The position numbers and the translations under genes are program-made. A stretch of DNA of 64,000 nucleotides from Rhizobium sp. RU20A (lineage in GTDB: Bacteria; Pseudomonadota; Alphaproteobacteria; Rhizobiales; Rhizobiaceae), in the NCBI RefSeq assembly GCF_900155885.1, contig NZ_FTMB01000004.1:186001-250000 (forward strand), given 5' to 3'. The first letter of the stretch is position 1. Every line of letters starts with the position of its first letter. Shown here one piece after another: positions 47,396 through 57,150 of the stretch. The notes beneath the pieces were generated by a model, which was not told where the DNA came from, searched no databases, and was given only the letters and a program-made list of their open reading frames with translations.

Positions 47396-47557
47396 ATGAA
47401 AAAACCTGACGATATCAAGCGAGACGGCGCTGGCGTTGGCGTCGATGAACAGATCGAGGCGCTGATGGGCAAGATCAAGCATGAAGATGTGCCTGAGCGG
47501 TTGCTCAACCTTGCCCGCCAGCTTCAGGCGGCGCTCAAAGATCGTCGTCCGTCCTGA
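47396..47557 (+). CDS. Small protein with NepR-like C-terminal half (candidate anti-sigma)
   Basis: A 53-residue protein: MKKPDDIKRDGAGVGVDEQ, then IEALMGKIKHEDVPERLLNL and ARQLQAALKDRR. The pattern of a first amphipathic helix, a short linker with VPxR, then LLxLxxxLxxAL resembles the NepR anti-sigma core (helix-EPVPDRFLDLL-helix). AAAGGA lies upstream of ATG 47396; an in-frame start at 47342 lacks one. If real, it would bind and inhibit the sigma factor encoded 430 bp upstream. The resemblance is by eye and short. Confidence 0.55.
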   Translation: MKKPDDIKRDGAGVGVDEQIEALMGKIKHEDVPERLLNLARQLQAALKDRRPS

Positions 47558-47599
47558 GCTGAAACCCCCCGCCTGTCGCGGGGAGGCGCCTGTCCTTTC

Positions 47600-47728
47600 T
47601 CATGGTGACTGATCGATGGCGTGCGGGGAGGGCCTGCCGGGTGCGTCGTCGCGGCCTCGCTCCGAAAAGGCAAATGCCGCCACCACGACGATGACAATCA
47701 ATCCCGCAAGCATCAGGGCTTTTTTCAT
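47600..47728 (-). CDS. Single-pass membrane microprotein
   Basis: A 42-residue protein: MKKALMLAGLIVIVVVAAFA (one membrane helix, residues 3-20 or so) and a charged tail FSERGRDDAPGRPSPH. GGAGAG lies 7 bp before ATG 47728. A GGAAC box with a poor -10 (GCTT) sits about 100 bp upstream on this strand. Similar one-helix proteins are common in rhizobial stress regions. Function unknown. Confidence 0.6.
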   Translation of the reverse strand: MKKALMLAGLIVIVVVAAFAFSERGRDDAPGRPSPHAIDQSP

Positions 47729-47868
47729 TTTCTCACTCTCCATTCTCGAGGCCTTCCGGCCGTTCGCCTCAAGGGCGCGAAGTGCCAGGGGCTCGCTGGC
47801 CAACTGTTCAACGCATGGCCTAAGCGGTCCGGACCGCGAATGTTCCGCTTCGGCTTGATCGCATCGGC

Positions 47869-47894
47869 GGAACCTTTCCCTGCGCGTCGCGGTT
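47869..47894 (+). promoter_or_regulatory. EcfG-type promoter before the 47931 gene
   Basis: GGAAC (47869-47873), 17 bp, GGTT (47891-47894), fitting GGAAC-N19-TT. It is 36 bp upstream of the start codon and would drive 47931, TIGR02587 and probably TIGR02588. Confidence 0.55.
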
Positions 47895-47930
47895 TGGTGG
47901 ACGACCAGGGACATCCTAAAGGAGCGCGCC

Positions 47931-48164
47931 ATGCAGGACATACGGACACCGCATCAGGATCTCGCCGACCAGTACCTCGCGCTCGGTGGACGCCGGCAGG
48001 CGATCATCGACGATAACAAGGTTTCCGTTCGCCAATGGGATGACGAACCGCAGGAAGCGGATGCTTTCTGGCGCGACAACGTCGATGGGCTGGACGATGA
48101 GGGGCGCAGGGAAGTCGCCCTGCTTCTACCTTCCGTTTCGGATGAGGCTGAGCGCAAGGCGTGA
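47931..48164 (+). CDS. Small acidic protein, unknown function
   Basis: A 77-residue protein (MQDIRTPHQDLADQYLALGG; many Asp, Glu, Arg). No membrane helix or known motif. GGAG lies at 47921 before ATG 47931. The stop overlaps the GTG start of the TIGR02587 gene by 4 bp, so the two are coupled. It is the first gene of a three-gene unit behind an EcfG-type promoter. Confidence 0.7.
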   Translation: MQDIRTPHQDLADQYLALGGRRQAIIDDNKVSVRQWDDEPQEADAFWRDNVDGLDDEGRREVALLLPSVSDEAERKA

Positions 48165-49039
48165 GCATGGCGAAGGCCGATGAATGCGGAGCCAAAGATG
48201 GTGGCTCCCTCGACGGCGAAGACAGGCGGTTTCTGACCGGCCTTGCACGCGGGCTTGCGGGGGCTTTGCTGTTTTCCCTGCCCATGCTGATGACCATGGA
48301 AATGTGGTTTCTCGGCCTTTACGTGCATCCCCTCCGGCTTCTTGTGCTCTGCACGGTGAACCTGCCCATGCTGGTTCTCCTGGCCCACTATATCGGCTTT
48401 GAAAAATCGATCGGATGGGGCGCGGCGTACCGGGATGCGATCACGGCCTACGGCCTCGGCATCCTCGTTTCCGCGGGGTTTCTGCTGCTGTTCAACGTTC
48501 TCGGGCAGGGAGCGACGATGGCGACCGCCGTGGCCCAGATTGCGCTGCAGGCGGTGCCGGCCAGTATCGGCGCGCTTCTCGGTCGCAGCCAGCTTGGCGA
48601 CAGTGACGAAGAAGGCGACGAGGAGGACGAGGGGGAGAAGGCCGAGGCTGGTTACGGGCGCGAACTTTTCATGATGGTGGTTGGCGCCCTGTTTCTCAAT
48701 CTCAACGTCGCGCCCACGGAGGAAATGAACCTTATCGCCTTCAAGGCAACGCCCGTGCACACCTTGCTGATGGTCGTCACGTCCATCGTGCTCATGCATG
48801 GGTTCGTCTACGCGGTGCAGTTTCGCGGCGGGCACAGGCGCGCCGAAGGGGCCGGCTGGTGGCGGCCGTTTTTCGTCTACACCATCCCCGGCTACGTTCT
48901 GGCGCTGCTCGTCAGCCTCTATGCCCTGTGGACTTTTGAGCGGGTCGACAGCGTTTCCCTGCAGCAGATTATGACGACGACGGTCGTGCTTGGCCTGCCC
49001 GCCGCCATCGGCGCGGCCTCGGCCCGACTGATCTTGTAG
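48161..49039 (+). CDS. TIGR02587 family integral membrane protein
   Basis: A 292-residue polytopic protein with about seven or eight hydrophobic helices: ARGLAGALLFSLPMLMTMEM, LRLLVLCTVNLPMLVLLAHY and later VVGALFLNLNVAPTEEMNLI, which is characteristic of TIGR02587. A highly acidic cytoplasmic loop (about residues 147-164, DEEGDEEDEGEK) splits it into two halves. The start is GTG 48161 overlapping the upstream stop, or ATG 48167. The family is always seen next to TIGR02588, as here; neither has a known function. Confidence 0.85.
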   Translation: MSMAKADECGAKDGGSLDGEDRRFLTGLARGLAGALLFSLPMLMTMEMWFLGLYVHPLRLLVLCTVNLPMLVLLAHYIGFEKSIGWGAAYRDAITAYGLGILVSAGFLLLFNVLGQGATMATAVAQIALQAVPASIGALLGRSQLGDSDEEGDEEDEGEKAEAGYGRELFMMVVGALFLNLNVAPTEEMNLIAFKATPVHTLLMVVTSIVLMHGFVYAVQFRGGHRRAEGAGWWRPFFVYTIPGYVLALLVSLYALWTFERVDSVSLQQIMTTTVVLGLPAAIGAASARLIL

Positions 49040-49066
49040 CGCGATCGCACCGGAGGACACAGCACG

Positions 49067-49477
49067 ATGGGCAGCACGACGGATCCCGCACGTAGCAAGG
49101 GCCGGTCCTCGCATCTGGTGGAATGGACAACGGGCCTCCTGTGCAGCCTCCTGGTTGCCGGTCTGTTCGTAATGCTGGTCATCGACATCGTCAGGCATCG
49201 CCAGGAACCGGCGCGCTTCGAGGTGAGCGCAACGGCCATCGAGCCGGCGGGCGGGCGCTACCGGGTCACCGTCGCAGTCCACAATCCCTCGCTGGCGACG
49301 GGGGCGCAGGTGCATGTGCGCGGCGATCTCATGCGAGGCGACGAGGTCGCGGAAAGCGCTGACGTCACTTTCGACTACGTCGCCTCGGAATCGGCCGAAA
49401 AAGGTGCCCTTTTCTTTGCCGCGCAGCCGAGCCCAGGGACGCTCCGTCTCACTGTCGTCGGCTACACCGATCCCTGA
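49067..49477 (+). CDS. TIGR02588 family membrane-anchored protein
   Basis: A 136-residue protein with one membrane helix (LVEWTTGLLCSLLVAGLFVM, about 17-40) and a C-terminal periplasmic beta-rich domain (VSATAIEPAGGRYRVTVAVH, DVTFDYVASESAEKGALFF). This is the TIGR02588 partner of TIGR02587, 27 bp downstream of it, with GGAGGA before ATG 49067. They probably form a complex. Function unknown. Confidence 0.83.
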   Translation: MGSTTDPARSKGRSSHLVEWTTGLLCSLLVAGLFVMLVIDIVRHRQEPARFEVSATAIEPAGGRYRVTVAVHNPSLATGAQVHVRGDLMRGDEVAESADVTFDYVASESAEKGALFFAAQPSPGTLRLTVVGYTDP

Positions 49478-49637
49478 TCCCGGCCTGCCATCTTCTGCAC
49501 GGTTTCATTTCCGTTTCGGAAGGGTTTTCGAATACACTCTCAGGGCTGGGCTGTTGGCCGGGCATTTCCGGTCCCGTGCGTCGGCAGGTGCGGGACGTTT
49601 TCTGGTGCGCTTTCGACCGAAGCAATGCGGACCTGAA

Positions 49638-50390
49638 ATGCATCTCTATCTTCTGAGCCTGATCGACCGCGACCGGAGCGAACGGGCAGACCGCCATCTC
49701 GCCTTTTTCCTCGCCTTCGTGGCGGGCGGCATCAATGCCGGCGGCTTCATGGCGGTGCATCAATATACCTCCCATATGTCCGGGGTCGTCTCCTCGCTCG
49801 CCGATCATCTGGTGCTCGGCGAATGGGCGCTCGCCTTTCTCGGCCTTGCCTCCTTCATCGCTTTCCTGGCGGGCGCCGCCACCTCGGCCATCCTGATTAA
49901 CTGGGCGCGCCAGCGCGACCTTCGGTCCCAATACGCCATCCCGCTTCTGTGGCAGGCCCTGCTGCTGGCGGCCTTCGCGGGCAGTTCCCGCTTTGCCGAT
50001 GTCAACCTTCTCGGTCACGCGGTGCTGGTCATCATGCTCCTGTGCTATGTCATGGGCCTGCAGAACGCGATGATCACCAAGCTTTCCGGCGCCCGCATTC
50101 GCACCACTCATGTCACGGGCATGGTGACGGATATCGGAATCGAGATCGGCAAATTTGTCTACCGCAACGGGGCGACGGCGACAAAACCGGTGATCGCCGA
50201 CCGGGCCAAACTGCTGCTCCTTTCAACCATGGTCGGGCATTTCTTTCTCGGCGGTATTTGCGGCGCGGTGCTCTTCGCCTCCCTTGGTCTGGCCGCTTCC
50301 TTCGCCTTCGGCCTGCCGCTGATGGTGGTCGGCATCTTCCCGCTCCTGGCCGATGCACGGGCGTGGTCGAGCGGACAAAAGGGCGACTGA
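49638..50390 (+). CDS. DUF1275 (YoaK) family membrane protein
   Basis: A 250-residue protein with about six hydrophobic helices. The family's FVAGGINAGGFMAVHQYTSH and MSGVVSSLADHL blocks, and GLQNAMITKLSGARIRTTHV with TGMVTDIG, are clear. DUF1275 proteins are predicted membrane proteins of unknown function. ATG 49638 (MHLYLLSLIDRD) is chosen; the frame is open to 49314 but overlaps the TIGR02588 gene. It lies 160 bp after TIGR02588 and may be a separate unit. Confidence 0.88.
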   Translation: MHLYLLSLIDRDRSERADRHLAFFLAFVAGGINAGGFMAVHQYTSHMSGVVSSLADHLVLGEWALAFLGLASFIAFLAGAATSAILINWARQRDLRSQYAIPLLWQALLLAAFAGSSRFADVNLLGHAVLVIMLLCYVMGLQNAMITKLSGARIRTTHVTGMVTDIGIEIGKFVYRNGATATKPVIADRAKLLLLSTMVGHFFLGGICGAVLFASLGLAASFAFGLPLMVVGIFPLLADARAWSSGQKGD

Positions 50391-50488
50391 TCTTTTCACC
50401 CATCAGCTCTCTTCATGCGCGCATCAGAGATGCGTGATTGACGGCCGCTAAGGACTGGCCCCTCATGGCGAAAACAGAGGGGAATCGC

Positions 50489-51130
50489 ATGTCGTCAACA
50501 CTCATCACCGGGGCCTTCCTCGCCGCCCTCTTTTACGTCCTCATCCCGGGTCCGGCTTTTCTCGCGCTCCTCGGCATCGGCGCCGGGCAGGGGCGCAAGG
50601 CGGGCGCCTTCTTCATGGGCGGGCATCTGGCCGGCGATCTCGTCTGGTCGGCACTGGCGCTCGTCGCCATTGTCGGCGCCAAGACGCTCGGCACTGTTAT
50701 CTTCGATGCACTTGGCCTTGCCTGCGGAATCTATCTCGCCTGGATCGGCTGGAGCGCACTGACGGCCAAGCCCCGGGGCGATGGCGCGCCGCTCACGGTC
50801 GTCACGCATCCGCTGCGGCGCGGGCTGATCTTCGGTCTCACCAATCCCAAGGGCTATCCCGTGGCGCTCGCCACCTTCACGGCGCTTCTTGCCGGCTCGG
50901 CCAACGCGCTCGATTTCGATGCGCTGCCGGTTCTGCTAATGGCCTCGCTGGCCGGCTTTCTCGGTGCCGACGTGATCCTCATCGCCATTATCGGGGCGGG
51001 CGTCGTGCGCCGCTTTTATCGCCGGCACGAGCGGCTGATCGTCAGGCTGTCCGGCCTTCTGTTCCTCGGCTTTGCCGCGCAGGCCATCTGGCATGCTGCG
51101 CCGGGGCTCCTGGGGCTGAAGCGCGGCTGA
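50489..51130 (+). CDS. LysE/RhtB family amino-acid exporter
   Basis: A 213-residue membrane protein with six hydrophobic helices of the LysE superfamily: GAFLAALFYVLIPGPAFLAL, GGHLAGDLVWSALAL and RGLIFGLTNPKG in the family positions. Relatives export lysine, threonine, homoserine lactones or leucine; the substrate here is unknown. GAGGGG precedes ATG 50489. Confidence 0.87.
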   Translation: MSSTLITGAFLAALFYVLIPGPAFLALLGIGAGQGRKAGAFFMGGHLAGDLVWSALALVAIVGAKTLGTVIFDALGLACGIYLAWIGWSALTAKPRGDGAPLTVVTHPLRRGLIFGLTNPKGYPVALATFTALLAGSANALDFDALPVLLMASLAGFLGADVILIAIIGAGVVRRFYRRHERLIVRLSGLLFLGFAAQAIWHAAPGLLGLKRG

Positions 51131-51232
51131 CGCCGGCTGCCTTGAACTTGTCGCGCCAGCGGCTTACCTCGGATAGCGGGAGAGGAGAATCAGCCTCCCC
51201 CCATTTCCGATCGCCTGCCGCAAGGAGCTGCC

Positions 51233-53296
51233 ATGACCGAGACGCGTGCCCTGAACCCTGCCGTGACGGACTGGAACGGGCCACACGGCCTGCCGCGTTT
51301 CGAAGCGATCGACGATACCGACTTCGCGCCGGCTTTCGATGCGGCGCTCGCCGAACATGAGGCGGAAATCGATGAGATCGCCAACAATCCGGAAGCGCCG
51401 ACCTTCGAGAACACGATCGTCGCGCTGGAGATCGCCGGCGACGCGCTGTCGCGGGTGTCCTCGATCTTCTGGTGCCTTGCCGGCGCCAACACCAATGACA
51501 CGATCCAGGCGCTGGAGCGCGAGATTTCGCCGCGCATGTCGCGCCATTATTCGAAGATCGGCATGAATGTCGCGCTCTTTGCCCGCATCGACAGGCTGTG
51601 GGAGACGCGCGAAACCCTTGGTCTCGATCTCGAAGCCACCCGCGTGCTCGAGCGTCACTGGAAGGGTTTCGTGAAATCGGGTGCAAAGCTGCCGCGCGAG
51701 CAGCAGGAGCGTCTGGCCGCCATCAACGAGACGCTGGCCGGTCTCGGCACGCGTTTTGGCCAGAACGTGCTGGCGGACGAGAAGAGCTGGGCGCTCTTCC
51801 TCGACAGCGAAGCCGATCTCGCCGGTCTGCCAGGCTTCCTGCGCGATGCCATGGCGTCTGCGGCCCGCGATCGCGGCCGCGACGGCGCTTATGCGGTCAC
51901 CCTGTCGCGCTCGATCATCGAGCCCTTCCTGACGTTTTCCGAGATCCGCCCGCTGCGCGAGCAGGCCTTCAAGGCCTGGGTGGCGCGCGGCGAAAATGGC
52001 GGCGAGACCGACAACCGCGCCGTGGTCGCCGAAACGCTGAAACTGAGGGCGGAAAAAGCCGGCTTGCTCGGCTACGCAAACTACGCCGCCCTTAAGCTCG
52101 ACAATACGATGGCGAAGACGCCGGAAGCCGTGAACGGTCTCCTGACGCAGGTCTGGGACAAGGCGGTGGCGCGGGCACGGGAAGAAGAGGCCGATCTGCA
52201 GGCGCTGGCGTCGGCGGCTGGCAGCAACGAGACGATCATGCCCTGGGACTGGCGCTTCTATGCGGAGAAGCTGCGCGCCCAGCGCTTCAGCTTTTCCGAG
52301 AGCGAGCTGAAGCCCTACCTGCAGCTCGAAAAGATCATCGATGCCTGCTTCGATGTCGCCAGCCGCCTGTTCGGGATCACGGCTGTCGAGCGCAAGGATG
52401 TGAAGGGCTATCATCCCGATGTGCGCGTCTTCGAGATCCGCAACCGGGACGGCGGTCTCGTCGCCCTGTTCCTTGGCGATTATTTTGCGCGCTCCTCGAA
52501 GCGCTCGGGAGCCTGGATGAGTTCCTTCCAGTCCCAGCATCGACTGGATCTGCCGAATGGCACCAAGGGCGAGATCGGCATCATCTACAATGTCTGCAAC
52601 TTCGCAAAGCCCGCGCAAGGCAAGCCGGCGCTGTTGTCTCTGGACGATGCGCGTACGCTTTTCCATGAATTCGGCCATGCGCTGCACGGCATGCTCTCAG
52701 ACGTCACCTATCCCTCGGTCTCCGGCACTGGCGTTTCGCGCGACTTCGTGGAACTGCCCTCGCAACTTTACGAGCACTGGCTGACGGTGCCGGACATCCT
52801 CAAAACCTATGCCGTGCATGTCGAGACCGGCGAGCCGATGCCGCAGGCCTTGCTCGACAAGGTGCTGGCCGCGCGCACCTTCAATTCCGGTTTCGCAACG
52901 GTCGAGTTTACCGCCTCGGCTCTGGTCGATATGGCGCTTCACACGATCCCGGCGCCGGAAGATCCGATGGCCGTGCAGACCGAGGTTCTGGAGCGTATCG
53001 GCCTGCCGCAGGCCATCGTCATGCGCCATGCGACGCCGCACTTCCAGCATGTCTTCTCCGGCGACGGCTATTCGGCCGGCTACTATTCCTACATGTGGTC
53101 GGAGGTGCTGGATGCCGATGCCTTCGCTGCCTTCGAGGAGACCGGCAATGCCTTCGACCCCGGCATGGCAGAGAAGCTGAAGACGCACATCTATTCCGTC
53201 GGCGGCTCCATCGATCCGGAAGAGGCCTACAAGGCGTTCCGCGGCAAGCTGCCGAGCCCGGATGCCATGCTCGCCAAGAAAGGGCTGGCCGCCTGA
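51233..53296 (+). CDS. M3 family metallopeptidase (oligopeptidase A/Dcp type)
   Basis: A 687-residue zinc metallopeptidase. The active site is FHEFGHALHG (HExxH at 478-482) with the third ligand Glu in VELPSQLYEHW. The overall length and FARSSKRSGAWMSS block fit PrlC/Dcp enzymes, which clear short peptides such as cleaved signal peptides in the cytoplasm. No signal peptide. AAGGAG precedes ATG 51233. Confidence 0.93.
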   Translation: MTETRALNPAVTDWNGPHGLPRFEAIDDTDFAPAFDAALAEHEAEIDEIANNPEAPTFENTIVALEIAGDALSRVSSIFWCLAGANTNDTIQALEREISPRMSRHYSKIGMNVALFARIDRLWETRETLGLDLEATRVLERHWKGFVKSGAKLPREQQERLAAINETLAGLGTRFGQNVLADEKSWALFLDSEADLAGLPGFLRDAMASAARDRGRDGAYAVTLSRSIIEPFLTFSEIRPLREQAFKAWVARGENGGETDNRAVVAETLKLRAEKAGLLGYANYAALKLDNTMAKTPEAVNGLLTQVWDKAVARAREEEADLQALASAAGSNETIMPWDWRFYAEKLRAQRFSFSESELKPYLQLEKIIDACFDVASRLFGITAVERKDVKGYHPDVRVFEIRNRDGGLVALFLGDYFARSSKRSGAWMSSFQSQHRLDLPNGTKGEIGIIYNVCNFAKPAQGKPALLSLDDARTLFHEFGHALHGMLSDVTYPSVSGTGVSRDFVELPSQLYEHWLTVPDILKTYAVHVETGEPMPQALLDKVLAARTFNSGFATVEFTASALVDMALHTIPAPEDPMAVQTEVLERIGLPQAIVMRHATPHFQHVFSGDGYSAGYYSYMWSEVLDADAFAAFEETGNAFDPGMAEKLKTHIYSVGGSIDPEEAYKAFRGKLPSPDAMLAKKGLAA

Positions 53297-53333
53297 CGCG
53301 TCCGTCCTTTATCCGGCTGACATTCTTGCTTGC

Positions 53334-53377
53334 GCATGTCCGGACGCAAAACCGCGGTGCACATTTGCTGGACATGC
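53334..53377. repeat. Rhizobial intergenic palindromic element
   Basis: GCATGTCC (53334-53341) and GGACATGC (53370-53377) form the ends, with an inner pair GCAAA (53346-53350) and TTTGC (53364-53368). I recognise the form GCATGTCC-GACGCAAAACCG as a dispersed element in rhizobial intergenic DNA. Only one copy is in this window. Confidence 0.6.
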
Positions 53378-53397
53378 TCACTGTCACGGAAACTTCG

Positions 53398-53433
53398 CCG
53401 CGACGTTACGAAACCGTCGCGGTGCCGTAACGT
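53398..53433 (+). repeat. Overlapping alternative inverted repeats upstream of the phosphatase gene
   Basis: Stem A: CCGCGAC (53398-53404) with GTCGCGG (53416-53422). Stem B: ACGTTACG (53403-53410) with CGTAACGT (53426-53433). Only one can form at a time. They lie 69-104 bp before the phosphatase start codon. Confidence 0.6.
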
Positions 53434-53501
53434 GACTGACATTGGGGCGGCTCATGGTCCCGCGATCAGGCTTTGCCTGCTTCGCGACCGGAGCCGTCAT
53501 C

Positions 53502-55064
53502 ATGTCCATCCTCGCGCGCGCGTCTTCCCGCCGTTCCTTCCTCGTCTCAGCGGGAACGCTCGGGCTTGCGGCGACATCCGCGCTTTCTGCGCCGTTTTAC
53601 GCTCGCAACACCCAGCGGCCGGCATTTTCGCTCGGCGTCCAGTCGGGCGACGTCGATGGTGGATCCGCCATGGTGTGGACGCGAACGGACCGCGCGGCGC
53701 GCGTCAGCGTGGAACTGTCGACAACGGAGAGCTTTGCCGATCCGGTCCGGTTAAGCGCGAAGGATGCGCTGCCCGGTACCGATCAAGCCGTGAAATGGCT
53801 GGCGGAGGGGCTTTTGCCGGACCAGGATTACTTCTACCGCTTTCGGGCCCATGATATTTCCGACGTCAATCTTGTTGCAGAGCCAGTCACCGGCCGGTTT
53901 CGCACCGCGCCGCTGAAGCGCCGGGCGGTGCGCTTTGCCTGGTCGGGCGATACGGCGGGGCAGGGCTGGGGCATCGATGATGTCGGTATGAAGACCTATT
54001 CGACCATGGCCTGGCACCAGCCGGATTTCTTCATCCACTCCGGCGACACGATCTACGCCGACAACCCGATGCCCGACGAGATCACCCTGCGCGACGGGAC
54101 GATCTGGAAGAACCGTGTCGTCACCGAAGAGAAGCGCGAGGTGGCGCGTACGCTGCGCGAATATCGCGGGCAGTGGAAATACAATCTGCTGGATGACCAC
54201 GTGCGGGCCTTCAATGCCACCTGTCCGGCCTTCTACCAGTGGGATGACCACGAGGTGCTCAACAACTGGTCCGCGTCCACCGATCTCAGCGATGATCCGC
54301 GGTATCCGGAAAAGGACATTTCCGTCTACGCGGCCCGAGCGGCGCGGGCCTTTGACGAGATGACGCCGATCCGCGTGCCGGCGACGGAGCCGGGGCGGAT
54401 CTTCCGCAAGGTGTCCTATGGTCCGCTGCTCGATATCTTTTTCCTCGACCTGCGCAGCTATCGCGGCGAGAACCAGGACGAGAAAAGTGGCCTGCTCGGC
54501 TGGCGGCAGATCGACTGGCTGAAGCGCGAATTGTCTGCTTCCCGTGCGCTCTGGAAAGTGTTTGCCTGCGATATGCCGCTCGGCCTTGTCATCTGGGACG
54601 ATTATGGCCGCAAATCCGGCATCGAGGGCGTTGCGGATGGCAAAGGTGGCGCGCCGTCTGTGCGGGAGGGCGAGATTGCCGATCTCCTCTCCTTCATGAA
54701 GCGCAAGGACATCCGCAACACGATCTGGCTGACGGCCGACGTGCATTACACTGCCGCCCATCACTATGATCCGGCGCGCGCGGGCTTTACGGATTTCGAT
54801 CCGTTCTGGGAGTTCGTCTCCGGTCCTCTGCATTCCGGCACCTACGGTCCGAAGCCGCTCGATCCGACGTTGGGGCCGGAAGTGCGTTTCATCAAGTCAT
54901 CCGGCGGCGGCATCGACAGCAATCTGCCACCATCCGCCGGGCTGCAGTTCTTCGGCCTCGTCGACATTGCCGCCTCCGGCGAGGCGACGGTGCGGCTGAT
55001 GGACCGCGAAAATCACGAGCTTTGGCGGGTCACACTCCAGCCGGAAGGCTATGTCGGTGCGTAA
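53502..55064 (+). CDS. PhoD-family alkaline phosphatase/phosphodiesterase, Tat-exported
   Basis: A 520-residue protein with a twin-arginine signal (SSRRSFLVSAGTLGLAATSA, about 8-27), a PhoD-type N-terminal domain (FSLGVQSGDVDGGSAMVWTR), and a metallophosphatase domain with SGDTAGQG, FIHSGDTIYADN, WDDHEVLNNW and TADVHYTAAHHY supplying metal ligands. PhoD enzymes are secreted folded with their metals and release phosphate from mono- and diesters. GGAG lies before ATG 53502. No clear Pho box was found, only a half-site like CTGTCAC at 53381. Confidence 0.87.
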   Translation: MSILARASSRRSFLVSAGTLGLAATSALSAPFYARNTQRPAFSLGVQSGDVDGGSAMVWTRTDRAARVSVELSTTESFADPVRLSAKDALPGTDQAVKWLAEGLLPDQDYFYRFRAHDISDVNLVAEPVTGRFRTAPLKRRAVRFAWSGDTAGQGWGIDDVGMKTYSTMAWHQPDFFIHSGDTIYADNPMPDEITLRDGTIWKNRVVTEEKREVARTLREYRGQWKYNLLDDHVRAFNATCPAFYQWDDHEVLNNWSASTDLSDDPRYPEKDISVYAARAARAFDEMTPIRVPATEPGRIFRKVSYGPLLDIFFLDLRSYRGENQDEKSGLLGWRQIDWLKRELSASRALWKVFACDMPLGLVIWDDYGRKSGIEGVADGKGGAPSVREGEIADLLSFMKRKDIRNTIWLTADVHYTAAHHYDPARAGFTDFDPFWEFVSGPLHSGTYGPKPLDPTLGPEVRFIKSSGGGIDSNLPPSAGLQFFGLVDIAASGEATVRLMDRENHELWRVTLQPEGYVGA

Positions 55065-55261
55065 GGTCGCGGCCTGCCTCCGCAGCGGCTTCGCGAGCGC
55101 CGGCAAAGCCTGCCCTCGCATTCGCGCATGGCCGCCCTCGCAGGCGCGGCAGGGCTTTGCGCGCTTCTCCCCCTTTCGCAAATGCGGAAAAAGCTGTATG
55201 AGCCCCGTCAATTGAAGATTGCGACCCTCAGGGGTCTGCCCGAACCTCCGAGATTCCAAAC
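55065..55261. other. Intergenic region before typA with inverted and direct repeats
   Basis: The arms 55103-55114 and 55148-55160 are nearly perfect inverted copies (one extra C), and GCCCTCGCA occurs twice between them. The last 60 bp should contain the typA promoter. Confidence 0.5.
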
Positions 55262-57091
<1,830 letters not shown>

Positions 57092-57117
57092 TCCCGTCTC
57101 CGTCTGTCTGACATTGC

Positions 57118-57150
57118 AAAGGCCTCCGGCTCATGCCGGGGGCCTTTTTG
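57118..57150 (+). terminator. Rho-independent terminator of typA
   Basis: The stem AAAGGCCTCCGGC/GCCGGGGGCCTTT (57118-57130 and 57135-57147, one mismatch) is followed by TTG and T-rich sequence. Confidence 0.8.

Noticed and set aside
44448-50390. The tRNA-Gly gene as attachment site of an integrated island holding the stress genes
   Set aside because: No integrase gene, no second copy of the tRNA 3' end and no change of composition that I can see; the cluster looks native.
53381-53399. A Pho box before the PhoD-type phosphatase gene
   Set aside because: Only one half-site (CTGTCAC) fits; the second at 11-bp spacing (ACTTCGC) does not.
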